Positions 22,401 to 36,475 of a DNA stretch of 64,000 nt are shown here, one piece after another. This DNA is from Channa striata (lineage: Eukaryota; Chordata; Actinopteri; Anabantiformes; Channidae). Location of the stretch: NCBI GenBank assembly GCA_033026295.1, contig CM065175.1:20532837-20596836 (forward strand), in the 5' to 3' direction. Positions within the stretch are counted from its first letter, which is position 1. Each line of letters starts with the position of its first letter. A model generated the notes under the pieces. It was not told the DNA's origin and did no database searches. It saw only the letters and a list, made by a program, of their open reading frames with translations. A program made the position numbers and the translations under genes.

Positions 22401-25400
22401 CTGTTGAGCTCAAGCCACCAGTGACTTTGCTGTAACTGAACAAGCAAACTTCAAAATAATGAGACATATTCTATGGAACAGGCAGCAGTACTTTACTATG
22501 AACCAATTAATTGCTGGGACTCCAGCAGAGTTGAAAAAGTGGCAGCAGTGTCAGTGAACGAGAAGGTTGCAAGTCAATCCCTCCGGGACTGTCACTTTGT
22601 CCACTGTGATACAGATACTGAATCAGCGGCTTAAAAGTAGGCGGCGGTAAACATGTCATCGCCTATAAAGGATGCAGTCCGACTTTGGGCAAATAGCGAT
22701 CAAGTCAACAAACTTTGTAGGACTCACCCGCATGCAGATGACTAAATTAAACCTTTTGGTTATTAATCCTTGTTTGCAACCCCGACGCTCATGTACGCTT
22801 TGAAAAAAGAAAAGAATTAAGAGACATCTTTCAGGGTGCATAAGCTTTTTTTTTTTTACTTTTAATTGGTTTCCCTTAATGAACACACCTGACCAGTGGA
22901 GCGTACGCGTTGGTTTGAACAGTATTTGAACTAGAAAGTCAAACATTCACAAGCTCAGCAATGAGGCACTTTTTCTTACAGTTTAAAAAATACAATTGGA
23001 AGCATTTGAGGCACATAAGTAAGACATTTAAATAAATGTGCCAATGCCCTCACTTGTCAAGAACGGTTTTGAAAATGTGCTCCTAAGGCGGTGACATTTA
23101 TCATTCCCAGATGTTCAAAATCTGATTAGCAGCAGCCGAGATACGGTTCCATGCTGATGGATTGGCACAGACAGACAAGATGAAGGATGAACACAGGCCA
23201 ATCCAAAACCTTTGCCATTATTTATCACAGAGAAGAATATTTCTACCAGACTTCAGAACCCGGCTGGTTCCTAGCCTCTTGCTGCTAGCTTGGAAAGGCC
23301 ATAGTGACCTTCTGGCTTACTGATGGTAAAATCCAGATGAATACTTCTGAACCTCAATTTTCCACCATGAAACATGGCAGTGTCAAGCCGGGCCTGTCTA
23401 CTGCCTTACTGTATTGGTTTTCATCATCATTGCATGGTTGACCCCTTCCTAGCTCCTCCTCCTCCTCCTTATCCTCGTTGGAAACTCCATGAAACCATCT
23501 ATTTCTGTGACATTTGCAGCATGGCACTGGTAACCTGCGGACCCGTCTTACTGCATCCGAAAAAAAATGAGCAAAAAGAACAAGATCTCTCACTCGCAGT
23601 GTGTTATGGATTTAGCCCACAGTTCATTCTTGGATAAAGCAACACTCAGACACAAAAACAGGTGCGATTCTGCTTGCCAGTAAGAAAACGTCTGCCAGCC
23701 TACTTAGAAGGCCTTTCTGGGGAATACTGTTTTATGAATGTCTCGGTTGAACTTCGAGACACCCAAAATACATCCAGCGATATCCATGTGCTTGCCAGAA
23801 GCACATGTAGTGAGAGGCTGTAGAATTTGTATATTTGTATGTCTGAATATTTACTTAAAAAGAACGAAGCCTGTGGACCTTTTTTTTTTTGTGGGAATCT
23901 TAATCCTTGTCCTGTCTAGGGCTTTGCAATTTGACCAAAAACTCATATCCTGATAGTTTATAGTAGTTTATTCCTATCCTAATCACAAACAAAAGCTCAA
24001 TAGAGCACATTTTTTGTAAATTAAATGAAAAAATACTTAATAAAACAAGAAAAGTACTACTTCCTATTACATTTTTAATTATATAGCCAACAAATAGAAG
24101 GAACTAATGCATATTTGATTATTTTTCCTCCCTCTGTGCAAATTCTGAGCAATTAAGGATGTAACAAAATATATGTGCCCCGGCATAATTCTGCAGCGTC
24201 TGAGTCTAGGCTCTTTTATGAGCAACTGATGTACTTTTGTGGCTCTCGCCCACAGACACCGCAGAGCTCGATTTGAAAATGGAGGCCTCCCCCTACATCC
24301 CATTTCAATGTAAGGGGATGCAAACGTAACCCTAATATCATAATGATGCACATTCAGCTGGTGCAAATACTCATTCATCATCAGAAGTGTTTAAAAAAGG
24401 TATAGTAAAATAATGAAAACTTTTTTTATAATCTTTATAAATAAAGAAAGTTATTTTAATTAGAGTTAAGGAACATTTGTATTAGCTAACTGTGCATGAA
24501 GTATTATGTTGTTGGAGAAAAAAAAAGTCCTTTTACTATTTTAAACTGAGATCCAAATTTTTGCACCCACCTGCCTTGCTGTGATGTTGGGTTTCATGAA
24601 TAAAATTTCCTACAAGCCCCTTTTTCTCTGTAGTTCTGCCAAGACAGCTCACATGCAGGGGCAAAAAGGGAGGTGGGGGCAAGATTAGCAGAGGTTCTAT
24701 CTAAGGCTCGCTGGCAGTAGGGCACAGTAAGGGTCACTGCTGGTGTATGTCCACACCGTCACAGGTTTGATAGAGGAGTTGGACAAATGCCTCATCACAA
24801 TATCAATCCAAAGTAAGAATTAATGAGTGAAACTGACTTTAAAATAAATGTTTTCGATTCTATTTAAGTCCATAACACAACACACACAGCGTCTTTGCTA
24901 ATCTCCAACATTTATGATGATGTTTTCTTGTATTATCTACCGAACATATTAATTAATCACCTTAGTTAGTTATTTACCGACTGGATCCTACTTAGTTCTA
25001 CCAGTCCTCTTCAAAATTACTTCAAAATTATTGTATTGTGGATGAACCTCATTGTTCTTGTTGATGTCTTGTCACTATTTTTTCACAAATGGCTCCTTTC
25101 TTATGGTCCATACTTTCATTTCGTCTATGAGAATGTGTGTCCAGTCAGTTCAGGCCTTGATGACCTCATCATAAAATGATGCTGATAATATCTGATTAGT
25201 TAATTTGGATGCAGTATAACGTGCACGGAATTGTTAGAGCATTCCGGACGCCTGGCTAAAGGAGAGAAGTTCAGCAGGACAGAATATTGTATACTCACTA
25301 TGACACTGGACACCTTTGAGTTGGCAAAAAGTGAGAGTAACGTGCAGTCTGACCTCCCCTTGTCCTCTCTGTAACTTCAACAATAGTTAAACATCATAAT

Positions 25401-28400
25401 GCTATTTATGGCACCTGTTAAATAAGGCAATATCTCAGAATCGATTTTGCTGCTGCTTGCTCTCCCCTTTGGCACTCTCTTCCAACACACGTTGGATTTG
25501 ATAACTCAAGCTCTATCGATTTTTCTATAAGCAAAAATAGTCTGCACAGAGGCATAAACAAAAAGTATTGGTTGTGTCCACATGCTTTTTTTAGATCAAT
25601 ATTTAAATGTTTTTCCTTGATTTGTGTAGGACACTGTAAACTATATACTGTAGTACATAGTGTCTGTATATGCAGCTGATTCAGGTTTCTAGACTATACA
25701 AACAAAGGAACATTAAACATTACGGACATTCTGATGTCGGGTTTCTAGGAAATCCACACATCTTCACATATGTGGGACACTGGAAAAAGTGTTCTGCAGC
25801 TGCAAGATCGCTGTGTTGTTCTTTGCATGTTTCTGATGGCATGAGGGGGAAGAAAAAGAGTTTATTTTTTGGTGGAATGAAGTTGATGAAATTATGAGAT
25901 GATGCAGAACACATGGAGAGAGGTGTCCAGACGCACATAAATATACAGGATGCAACAAATGCAGAAAATACAATAGTGAGGCAGTATTTGAAAAAGGCTC
26001 GGTGGATGGATGGAATATAAATCTGGGGGCGGAATAGGAAGGGATCATAACAGAGACTATAGCATTCAAATAGTAGACTCAGATCTGGCTTCCCGAGTTT
26101 GGGAGAAAGTGACAGAGACTAATGGATTCCTGTGCCTTGTGTGATTAGGAGGCTGTACTAAACCTCGATAATGTGCTGATATCTGCTGGGAGCCGCTTGA
26201 CGCCAGCTGATCCTAATCAGTGGACCCAGGTCAGTGGTGAAGTCTCTCACCTCTCTACAGCTCTGAAACAGCCCTACAGATCCCGTGTGGTTACGTCTGA
26301 AGAAAGACACGCATCTTCTCTACAATCTCCCACTGTGATGAATGTTTCTATGATGAATGTGGTTGAGCAGACATTTCTCACGGAGCATGATTCTAACATT
26401 CTACATTCTAGAATGTAGTTTAGCATGTACAGTAGTTTATCAATGATTAGTAAAAGGATCTTAAAACACCCCTTGGTGAGAAGCGGCAAAGCACAACTTG
26501 ACAATTCATGGAGGAAACACAGGCCGTGGTGCATTAAACATTGCTGATGTTCTTATGCATGGTCCTTGGGCTTCACTGCGCCGCTGTGCATTTTAATTTT
26601 AATGTTAATCAATGTTCCTTGCTCTAATGAGAACACTGGTTTTTACACGCTTGTTGACCTGCCACATCAGGATGAACTAAATGTGATCAGAGTCTTATTA
26701 CCCTTGGGAGGATGAACACTAGCCTTTAGCACCACAACAGCCCCCACCATGCAGGAACTACAACAAATATTTTTTGTTTTGCTTTTTTTTTTTTTTTGAA
26801 ATTCTGATTTGATGAGCCGGGGCATCAGTTTAAAAGGCAGCAAAACCACAAGTGCAACTTGAATACAGCACCTGTGGAAATGTGACTCACCAATTCATTC
26901 CTTACTGTCATTACTACTTAACTGGTCTTGCGGGACCCCTTTACTGCAGAATAACGAGCCTCTGCATTGCAACAGCCATATGTCCCGGGACTCCCAGGAG
27001 AAGATGCCTTCAGCTGCCCAGATCCTGTTTTCTGTCAGTTTCAGGCAGAAACCTGACAGCTATATGTTGTGTCGCCAAGATGAATCAGGTGGAGGTACTT
27101 TGCTTGCTATTCTGAAAAAAGTGTCATGTTTCTGTTTAAAATTCGAGTAACTGTTGAAACACTGTTACTTAAATGTTCACATTTTGGAGTGTGGATACTT
27201 CTTGAAAAACTTTCTTGTTAATTATTGCATCTGTCCACGAGTAAAAGTTGGTCGACCAGTGTTTGAGATGAAACACATTTCACTCTGGTTTGATGTGGAA
27301 GGGAATTGCAGGAGAAGAATGGGATCTATACATTTGGCACATAAAAGCCGGAAAAACCCGGCACTGCTGTATATCCTCTGAGAATTATTTTTCTTTCTTT
27401 GTGAGCAGCTGAAAGTATTCAAACCCAGCGCTTTTTATGCTACTTTGCTACACTGTGCGCATTTAAAATGCAAGCTTTTAATGTGACTAAGTCTCCACGT
27501 ACTGACACTTACAATATGATTTTGGAATTAATTGCATAAATGAGTAGGATAGCTCATTTGTTTATTTTTTTCCCTCTTGTTCATTATTGAATTAAATGAC
27601 ACAATCCAATTAGTAGTGTGCATTACCCTTTCTTGCAGTTCGATTAAGCAAGTAAAATATTAAGGATGATGCTCAGCCAAATTACGTTGCATTACAAATC
27701 CTTCAAATCACAGGGTTTTTCGTTCATGTGCAGAAATATTACTCTACAGAAACTGTCTGAGCTGCAGGCTGAGCCAAAGAAAGACGGCTTACGTCCGTTG
27801 TTTTGGATAAGTGCGGTAAATACCGGCCTGTCCACGGCATCTACTTTAATGTAAATGCCATTACTGTAAATAAAACTCCAGCACCCATGCATTTGTGTTC
27901 ATATTTCCATGTAGTTACGAACAAAAAAAAACGGGTATTCCTCACCGGTTGCTGTCTAACAGGGTTATGATTAGACTGACTATTTCCATTGTTATCACAC
28001 TCAAAATATCTTTTCCCATCTGTTGGATTGCCAAGACAACAAATATTTGAATAGAAATGACCTCAATTTTGAGGGAACATTTCATTTGGCTGGAGCGCAT
28101 GTGATACATCTTGAGGAATGGCAACATGTCAGGCCTGCCAAGCTGATTCCCAGAGTAGCTAAAAGTGACAGCGCTTACAGCCAGCGCTGTCTTCACCGTA
28201 CATGTGTGCCGACTATTTTGGATGTCACTACAAATATTTTACAAATCGGGTGCAGAAGATGTTTTTCTTTTTCCCTCTCACTATGGTTATATTCACTCTT
28301 CTTCCTTCCTCCCATGGAGAGATGTGACACAGACAGACCTTTTTTTTTTTTTTTTGTCAAACAATCACCTGCCACGTTTTCTAGAAAGCCTTTCACTGTG

Positions 28401-30690
28401 TCCTGAAACATTGCAGGAGATGGAGAACAACAGCTGCTAGTATAGTTGAAGGTTATCACTTCTTATTTTCTCAAAAACATGGCAGGTGTCATTTATAATC
28501 CATTGACACATTGCAGCTGGCTCACTGGAGGAATTCCATCCACATGAGGAGAATTAAATACTTTCTCCAGCCATCCACCAGGGTGACTAAACTGTCAGAA
28601 AACATAACTTATGACCCCAATTTCCCCAGTGCTTATGACAGATGTCTTTCCTTGCAGGTCAGAGTGAATGCGGAGATGTTTACTTCCTCTTTTAAGCAAT
28701 CTTCAACAAGAGTTGGGACATTAACTTGGCAAAGTGTGTGATCTATAATCCAGTTGAATGGAAGTGTCATACACCAAAAATCTTGGCAAGAGTCCTAGGT
28801 ACAAAACCGTGTGAAAAAAAAACCAATAAACAAAGATGGCCGCCTGCTGCTTAAGAGTGCTCCTGACAAAAAGAATGCCCATGGCGCTCCAAGGAACGCA
28901 TTTGTTTTTTTACCACTAATCTTCTTCCTGAATGATTGATTTTAGGCCTTACCATTAGCATATGTTGTACAAACATATCTATTTGTCTAGAGACAAAAAA
29001 GCGCAGCGCACTTGACCACTCTGCAGAGACAACTTGATCAATCGGTGCCTAGGCTTTGCACTCAACGAAAAATTGGAAGTAAATATGAGCTAAAATCTAA
29101 ATTGCAGATCCCAACCAGCGCTTTGTCAAAAGGGACATCAGTAGAGAAATTGAGCACTCACGAAACAATGCAGGAGAAGGGGAGGGCATCTATTTGGAAT
29201 AATAAAGTGCAAATACAAGCAGCCGGTCCTTAATGGAACTCCTCACTGTATCGCTCATTGCTGGGGCCCCCCAAGGCTTAGCAAGATTGAATACACCATA
29301 TGTTTATCTGGAGCTTTTCCCTTCCTAAGTGGCACTGATGGCACAGTTTTGGCACAACCCTTGTCCTTCCCATAATGCATCAATCCGAAAGCTCATTTAG
29401 ACAGTCACTTCCAAGATACCACATACAAAAAAGGGACAGGCTTTTTTTGGTTGTTATATTACCGCTATCCATCCACTTTGTACAACTACAAATAATTTAT
29501 CTGCTCCGAGCTTCTCCCGTTGTTGGGCTGTAGACGTTAGAACGCCTACTGTCTGATCAAGGTACAACTCGGAGTTTACAGTTTACTTTGATTTTGATGC
29601 ATGTTCCTGTGAAGACAACACAGGACTCTGACACCTGATCTTCTTTATTGATTGATGTGGTGAAATGCGGGACACAGCGATGAGGGAACTAGCTTGATTG
29701 ATCCACAGCCGTCCAAAGAGGCACGAGCCTCTAGCATGTAAATTTGGTGTAAAGTAAGAGGTTTTTATGCAAATGTTAAAATAAAACTTCTCTCACATTC
29801 ACTCTGGGAATTTCCAAATATAACTGACCTTGATTTCGTTGCCACAGGCAGCTTTTGCAAATTTTGGTAAAAAAAAAAAATGATGCTGTCAAAAACGCTA
29901 TCAAAATATTTTTGTATGTCATAATAGAAATCATAATCTAGAATTGCCTTTCTTTAATGTTGCAAAGTAAGACCAATGTTATGTCACTGTGCTACAATGT
30001 GCCAATTGTACTACGGTACAATGGGCTAACCCCCCCCCCCCTGCTCTGCACCATGAGAGTGAAGTGAGCTCTGATTATTATTTTGTGATATCTGTATCTC
30101 ATCTAACCTTGTAATGATATTCCTTTGTCCTGCCTCAGCATCGCTCCCCCCTCCTCCCCCCAGTTACCCTGCTGCTGCCGTGCGGCCATTTTTAGCCCCA
30201 TAATTTCCTTGGCAGTAAGCTCTTGATGAGGTTGGTCAGGGATGAAGACTTCTATTAACTCAAATGTTGTACATGAAGGGAATTGCAGACCCATAAAGCA
30301 AGGTCTTGTCAGTCTCCCAGGTGAGCTCTAGCATGAAGAGCATCGTCTCCCTCTCCTCCCACTGGCAGATTTGCCTTAAAAGTTTCAGTGCCTGCGAGGG
30401 AACGTAAAAACTTTGGAAGAGCTGATGTTTTCCTTTTTATTCTCCAGGATTCACAATCCAGGTGCTCTCTTTAGTGAAACTGACTCTCATTAAAATTTAA
30501 CTCCACATAGTAATATTAATATTTTTTAACATTCTTAGCACTGAAGTTATTAAAAAAAATGTTTTGATTAGACCACAAAAAAATATATGTTTTTAAGACT
30601 TCCTACGTGCTTAGATCTTAAAGAAAAAAAAACCAATCTGTTCTTTTTTGCACTTGCATCGCATGAAACAGAAACACTTCTTCTCATGGC
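19493..30690. other. intergenic sequence without recognised gene
   Basis: Eleven kilobases with only short open frames. Features visible are homopolymer A/T runs (for example near 20807, 22848, 23880, 26783 and 28340), a perfect 18-base palindrome at 26401-26418, a C-run near 30031 and a small minus-strand open frame at 22240-22467, noted in the findings. A pyrimidine-rich, GC-richer block lies at about 30110-30370. Nothing else could be named. Confidence 0.55.
26401..26418. other. perfect 18-base palindrome
   Basis: CTACATTCTAGAATGTAG is self-complementary and contains TTCTAGAA, which fits two inverted heat-shock-factor half sites (TTC..GAA). This may be chance; no gene lies nearby. Confidence 0.5.
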
Positions 30691-30699
30691 ACTTTGCTT

Positions 30700-30812
30700 T
30701 AATGTTTTCTCCTTGACTTTGATTTTTCCTTGCCTTGTACCTCACTTTTAAGTCGCTTTGAATAAAAGCGTCTGCCTCATAACCAAATGTAAATGTAATT
30801 TTTTTTTTAATT
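30700..30812 (+). repeat. SINE/LINE 3' tail fragment
   Basis: AAGTCGCTTTGAATAAAAGCGTCTG followed by CAAATGTAAATGTAA matches the tail commonly seen in fish retroposons (TAAGTCGCTTTGGATAAAAGCGTCTGC and then A-rich ATGTAA repeats). The body of the element upstream is not recognisable, so this is probably a truncated or decayed copy in the + orientation. Confidence 0.55.
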
Positions 30813-33800
30813 ACCCCTGAGTAACTGGGCCACAATTTGCTTCCAACTTTGTACAACTGGAAACTTTTGTCCCCATTCTAAGCTGACCATGTTTAAGTAG
30901 ATATATCTACACTGCAAATCCTCTACTTACAGCAGCAAACTTGTAGAAACATGTAGACTTAAAAAAAACTAGCTTCAAATAGTCTCCTTAAAAAAAAAAA
31001 AAATCTGGGTATTTTCAATGAAAGGCAGAATTTTTGGCAAAATCCGGTTAGGATGGGGCTCCGTCAATAAAACGTACGTACGGGCTGTAGGGGGCGAAGA
31101 GGCAGAACTGTTTGACGGAGCTTTACTGAGTCATTAGTCATTATTTTATTGGCGAAGTGAAAGCTTCTCGACCCTGTTATCACACCTATAAGCTGATGAG
31201 TATTTGCTGGATATTGCCTTTATATTGCTTGTGTTGTCAACCTTAATGAAATGCTCTAGGATGTGGAGGGAAGCAATGACAGTCAGTCTAAATGTCAGGT
31301 AAAAAAAACAATTTCTTCTAATCAATAATCTGTGTTGTGTGTGTGTTATAACACTTTTAAACACCTGCCATTAAACTACTTCTCAAAGTGTGATGAAAAA
31401 AATGAAACTAAATCTGTTAATCTCAACTAAAAGCACACTGTAAACCACTAGGTCAAATTTCCTTTAACAAATAGACATCAGCAATAAACCAAAACATCTT
31501 TTATACAGTTAAGGTTAAACCCATAATTATCTTGATAAATGTTGTGCAGAATTCAAAATGCATGCAGCGTCACGCTGGTGGTTTGATGCAGTAAAATATT
31601 CCATATTGAATATTATCCTGAACACAGCACAGCAAGATGCCGTGCAGACAGCACATAGGGTTCATGATGGTCACAATAAAAGCACATTTGCAGTAGCAGG
31701 AAATTATCTTCCTAACTGCAATCAGACAACTGCATGCAGATTAATGAAACACATAATGTAATAAATAACAAAGAGCTGCTTCTGCCTGAAGTCTTTTGGC
31801 ATCAATATTCTTCCTTACTTGGGTAAGAAATATATACTTTTCCGCACAATGTTTACAGCCAGCAGTTATACTCACATTACACTTTCAGCTTTACTGTGTT
31901 GATATGAGTCAACATTCTAAGCATGTGGTGTACAGTGAAACAGCTGTGTGGACAGAAATAGTTACACAATAATTCAGTTTGATGTTTAGGGTCAAGATGT
32001 CAAAATTGTGTGGGAGAGTATTAATATATTGTATCACGCTACAATATTGATTTTTTTTCCCCAGATTCACTCCTCGTGGGGAAGCATGTATTTTTTTTTT
32101 TTTACAAGTGATATCCAAACCATTACTCAAAAGTATTTTTCATATTCATCTTAGGTCTCTGCACCATTGTTGCTTGGAGCTTGACTCAACTTGAACATGT
32201 ACAGCCTGGTTATTCATGTATATTCCGCCCACGTAAAGTACTGAATGAACTCTTATAATTTGGTTGATAACCTCCTATGTTATGTCAGCAGTGTAACATT
32301 CCCGTTGAGGTGGGATGCAGAGTAAACAACAGTGATTAAAGCGTGTTATCTACCCTGCCTTTTGACACTTGTATATCTGAGGCCGACTTACGGAGACACA
32401 TGCTGTCAAGCAATAAATCTTAGTTATTTCCCAAGGTCTAACAATGTTTACATTTAGAGTGCTGCCTCCAGTTGTACAGAGACTAATATCTCAGCCCGTC
32501 ACATCGGTGTTCAGGAAGATGTCAGTAACCTTTCTGTCAAAACAGGTGTTTCTTCAAAACGAGATAACATCACTGACAGTCGTCGCCTATTTAGGAGGAG
32601 TGTGAAGCTAAAGCACAAAACTGCACCGAGAACAACAGCAAATGAATCCAACCCATGCAAAGGTGCAGGATCACGAACACCCAGGTGTTTGCAAATTTTA
32701 TTTCTATAAAGAACAAAAAATCGGATGAGATCGGAAGACAAATGAATGAAAGACATAGTGGATGGTTATAGTCTGAATCACCCAAATGTCTCAGATTAAA
32801 ATTGCTTGACACTGTATAATAAATAATTAAATAAGATATTAATAATAATAAAGTATCAAAGAGCTCTAAATCACAACAAGAATCATGTGAAGCCTGAGGA
32901 AAATAACTAACCAGACTTTACCACAAATACCTGCATCTACGGTACATCTCCCGTCACTGACGTCCTGCCTGCTGTGATCTCAAAGTTTGCCTCTTCAAAT
33001 GTTCTGGAAATGCTCAAGCTCATGAGGGAAGGAGGAGTCTGCATCTTGTGGCTAATCCCTTAAATCCTCCAAACATACACAAACTACACACGCAGTGTGT
33101 GAACAGAAAGGCCACCGCACTTCTATTGTCTATGCGTTAGGCACTGGTGAACAAGCTGGGCTCTCATACCTCAATTTTCCGTGTACTTTTGTTCTTACGA
33201 AAAAAGTTGTTGTCCCTGAAAGTTGAAAGCATGTTCTAGTTCCTACTCTAGTTCCTATTTAACATTTATAAGTGCCCAACCGTGGGATAAAACTGCGAGG
33301 ACGTGTGCACACAGAAACTGAGAGTCAACAACATCCAAACAAAACCTAAAACACTGGGGCACGAGATTTGAAGTACAAGAAAAACTTGAGTAATTCTGAA
33401 GTGGAAGCACTGCTGAAGGAAGTAGACAGCCAACAACCCGTCATATTTAGCAGCGTTAGCAGTGAAAATATATCACACACACGCACAAAAATCCATCAAC
33501 AGTGTATAAAGGTCTATGCCATAATGCACCAATTTATTATCAGAACATTTATTTTCAAAGTCTAGACTATGTTATTCTCAAATATATATATTCAATATAT
33601 ATTTCATTTGAACCATATTTAACAAAAACATTTAAGTCCCGTTTTAGGTACGTTATTCAAGTGAACAAATAATGAGAAGGAATAATTGAAACTCAACTAA
33701 AAAGTAAACTAACTACTCCTTGTGGATGTGTTCACTTGGCCTCTCACTTACTGGTCTCCCAACTAAAATTAAAACCAAACCCAGCCCTTGTTTGTGTATT

Positions 33801-36220
33801 GGTATTGGTTATAAAGCTGTAGAGAAAGATAGGCACTAAATTCATTGACGAATGTTTGACAAATTATGAAAATGCAATTAGAAGATTTCATGAAATATTC
33901 CAGCACACTGCACAATGGGTTGTACGTATGAAGGTGCCTCCCTGCACTTTAATGAGAGTCGGGGTAATGGGCTGTTTAATCTGGCCTCAGAGCGGGGAGG
34001 AATATTATGATTAAGAATATGACAGACCACTTCCACACCTTGAGAAAGTGATGGTTTTACATGTGTTGCTTGTCACCTCGTGTTAAACGGCTGTTTCATC
34101 ACTGTCAGTGACAGTACGGCAGCGATCCGCATCCTGCCAAACGCGGAGCTGTTGCAGAGGTTGCCTCGTCACAACAGACTAACATGACAAGAGAAGGGAT
34201 TCATTGTTATGCATTATTCGGTGAATAAAAATCAACCCGGCTTTATGTGTTTCTACAGGAGATACTGAATCATCCTCCACAACAAGTGTCCTCCTTGATA
34301 TCCAGCTCAATTTGGTGTCACAAAAATGCCTCCGACAAGAAAAGAGCCCATTTACTACCAGATTCCCAGCTGGAAATGTAACACTTGCTGTAATTCATCA
34401 CCTGTTTCAAGGGAGGTGCACTGCTGCCGGCCATTAGGACCGCTGAGGGTTTAAACACAGCCCAGCAATGAGTTGTAGTCATAAACTACTAAAGTGTAAT
34501 AGCGTGGATCTGTGTGAGCAGGTTTTGCACTGGGTAATGGAGTACCCGGACTTCACTGAACCTCTGAGCTGGCCGGCATTGGATCATTTGGACGTCATGC
34601 TGTTGAAGTGCAATATAAATATAGATTGTTCTGCTTGCACTGGGGCAAAATCCATAACCTGGACCTGGGAGGCTTTGATCTCGGACTAACATATGACCAA
34701 GGCCAGTTTTGTTTGCTGAAGGTAAACAGGGCAATCTATAAAGAAACGTAACCTCTATGGATTAAACAAATACACTGGTGCTTCTGAGGAGGCTCGGTGG
34801 AGGGAGGAGAGTCTGTGTGTGTTCAACACAGCAGACTGAAGTTGGCTGACACACGTTTGACTTCTCTCCTGGTTACTTCTGGTTTCAGTGAACAGTGTAT
34901 TTCACTTGTACTTTATTCTTGAGGACATCTCCTAATGTCCAGTGTTTCCAGCTAAAACTGTTACATACTAAAGAAAAGGTTAAAATCCTAAATCTTTAAA
35001 GTGTGAGTTATACCACAGACTATTGGGCTCGGTGATCAACTGTAACTATATATATATTTTTTACTTTCAGACGAATGATAGAGTATAATAATTGGCTCAG
35101 GGAGTAGTTCTCGAGTTCACATGTTGAAGTGTCCTTGAGCTACTAAATACGCTGAACCCCAATTGGTACCTGCTAGTTTATGCCTCATTTGTGTTTCATC
35201 TACCAAAAATGTAATAACAATATGCTATTAATAATAGTAAGGGATTTTGTCAGTTATTTTACCAGGTTTTTCCAATTTAAACATACATTGGTTGTATTAT
35301 TTAATATAGCTTCTGGAATTTAAAAGGGAAACACATACCTATACTATGTAAACATCAGGTATAAAATATTAAGCTCATGTGTAAGAGGAACACTTTCAAC
35401 ATTTACAAGTTGCTGAACACCAAAACTTCCAGTTCTAGGTTTGCTTTATTGCAGCTTAAAAAGACGGGACTATCCAAATTCAGAGAAGTGGGCAGTAAAC
35501 ACCGGGGCCAGGAAGGTTAGCTGTAGTTGTAATTGTAAACAGGCCTTTTGTTCAGGAGACTGAACTCCCAGTGAACGCTGACATGATGATGGAGAGAGTC
35601 CGGATGGGACCTTGTCAGCAGGCCACAGCAACATCCCCAAGAGCAACACCACAGCGGATGAGGATGCCACCGATCTGTCTGTTAACATAGAAGAAATGAG
35701 AGAGAGGTAAGCCGAGGACTGTAAAACAGGGTCAGTGGGGACTCCCTGTGTCTGGTCCTACATCAAGAAATGAGAGGACACACAAGCGTGGCTTTTAGAG
35801 GGAACGCATTCACAGAGCAAGCAGTGAATGGAGCTCTGTCAATTTGCCAAAGTAGCTTGGGTGATTAACATTTGAACTGTGGCACATCAAGAGCCCCCCT
35901 GTGGATGAATGGTCATTCTATCAGCCTCATTAGGGGAAACCTTTTCATGGATGCCAAGCACAAATTGCCCAGGCCCAACTGTCAAGCATGGGTAAAGAAT
36001 AACAATGGCAACCCAAAGTAAACAGTCGCGTCTCGTAGATTGTGCAAATCCCCCAGTAAACAACATTCAGAGCCAAGATAAGCAATGAGCTTCCTAAACT
36101 GATGGAGTGTGTCGTAATCATAACCTGTGTAGCACCATGGTAAATCACTTCAATGTGGTCGCCTCCTCAGATTAAATAACTTCATGAACGGAGCCGCGTG
36201 GAAGCTGGTAAACGAGCTGC
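30813..36220. other. intergenic sequence without recognised gene
   Basis: No credible open frame. It holds a 10-base inverted repeat at 31058-31121 and a non-repetitive, GC-richer block at about 33900-34460 that might be regulatory. There are AT-rich palindromic bits near 33580-33605 and a TATATA run near 35047. The remainder is unremarkable AT-rich sequence. Confidence 0.55.
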
Positions 36221-36221
36221 C

Positions 36222-36475
36222 GAGACATGCCGGCTTGTTCAGGGTGTAGAGAGGTCGCCCACCAATCCCAGGGTTGGCGGTTCCATCCCCACCTCCTCCT
36301 GGCCATAGGTCAAAGTGTCCTTGGGCAAGACACTGCTGCTCCTGGTGGGTCAGGCCGGCAGCCTGCAGGGCAGCGGCCAACTGGTGTGTGAAAGATGAAT
36401 AAGACCAAACATTAAAAAGACCTGCGTACCAATAAGGTATAAAAGCACCAAACAATCGTGAACCATTTACCATGT
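36222..36475 (+). mobile_element. tRNA-derived SINE copy, + orientation
   Basis: The head is tRNA-like: GTGTAGAGAGGTCGCCCACC resembles an A-box region, and GGTTCCATCC (36279-36288) matches the RNA polymerase III B box with one change. The body has the characteristic AAAGTGTCCTTGGGCAAGAC segment. The tail, AAGGTATAAAAGCACCAAAC to ACCATTTACC, matches the usual 3' end of this common teleost family. A minus-strand open frame at 36150-36554 is simply antisense SINE sequence. Confidence 0.75.
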
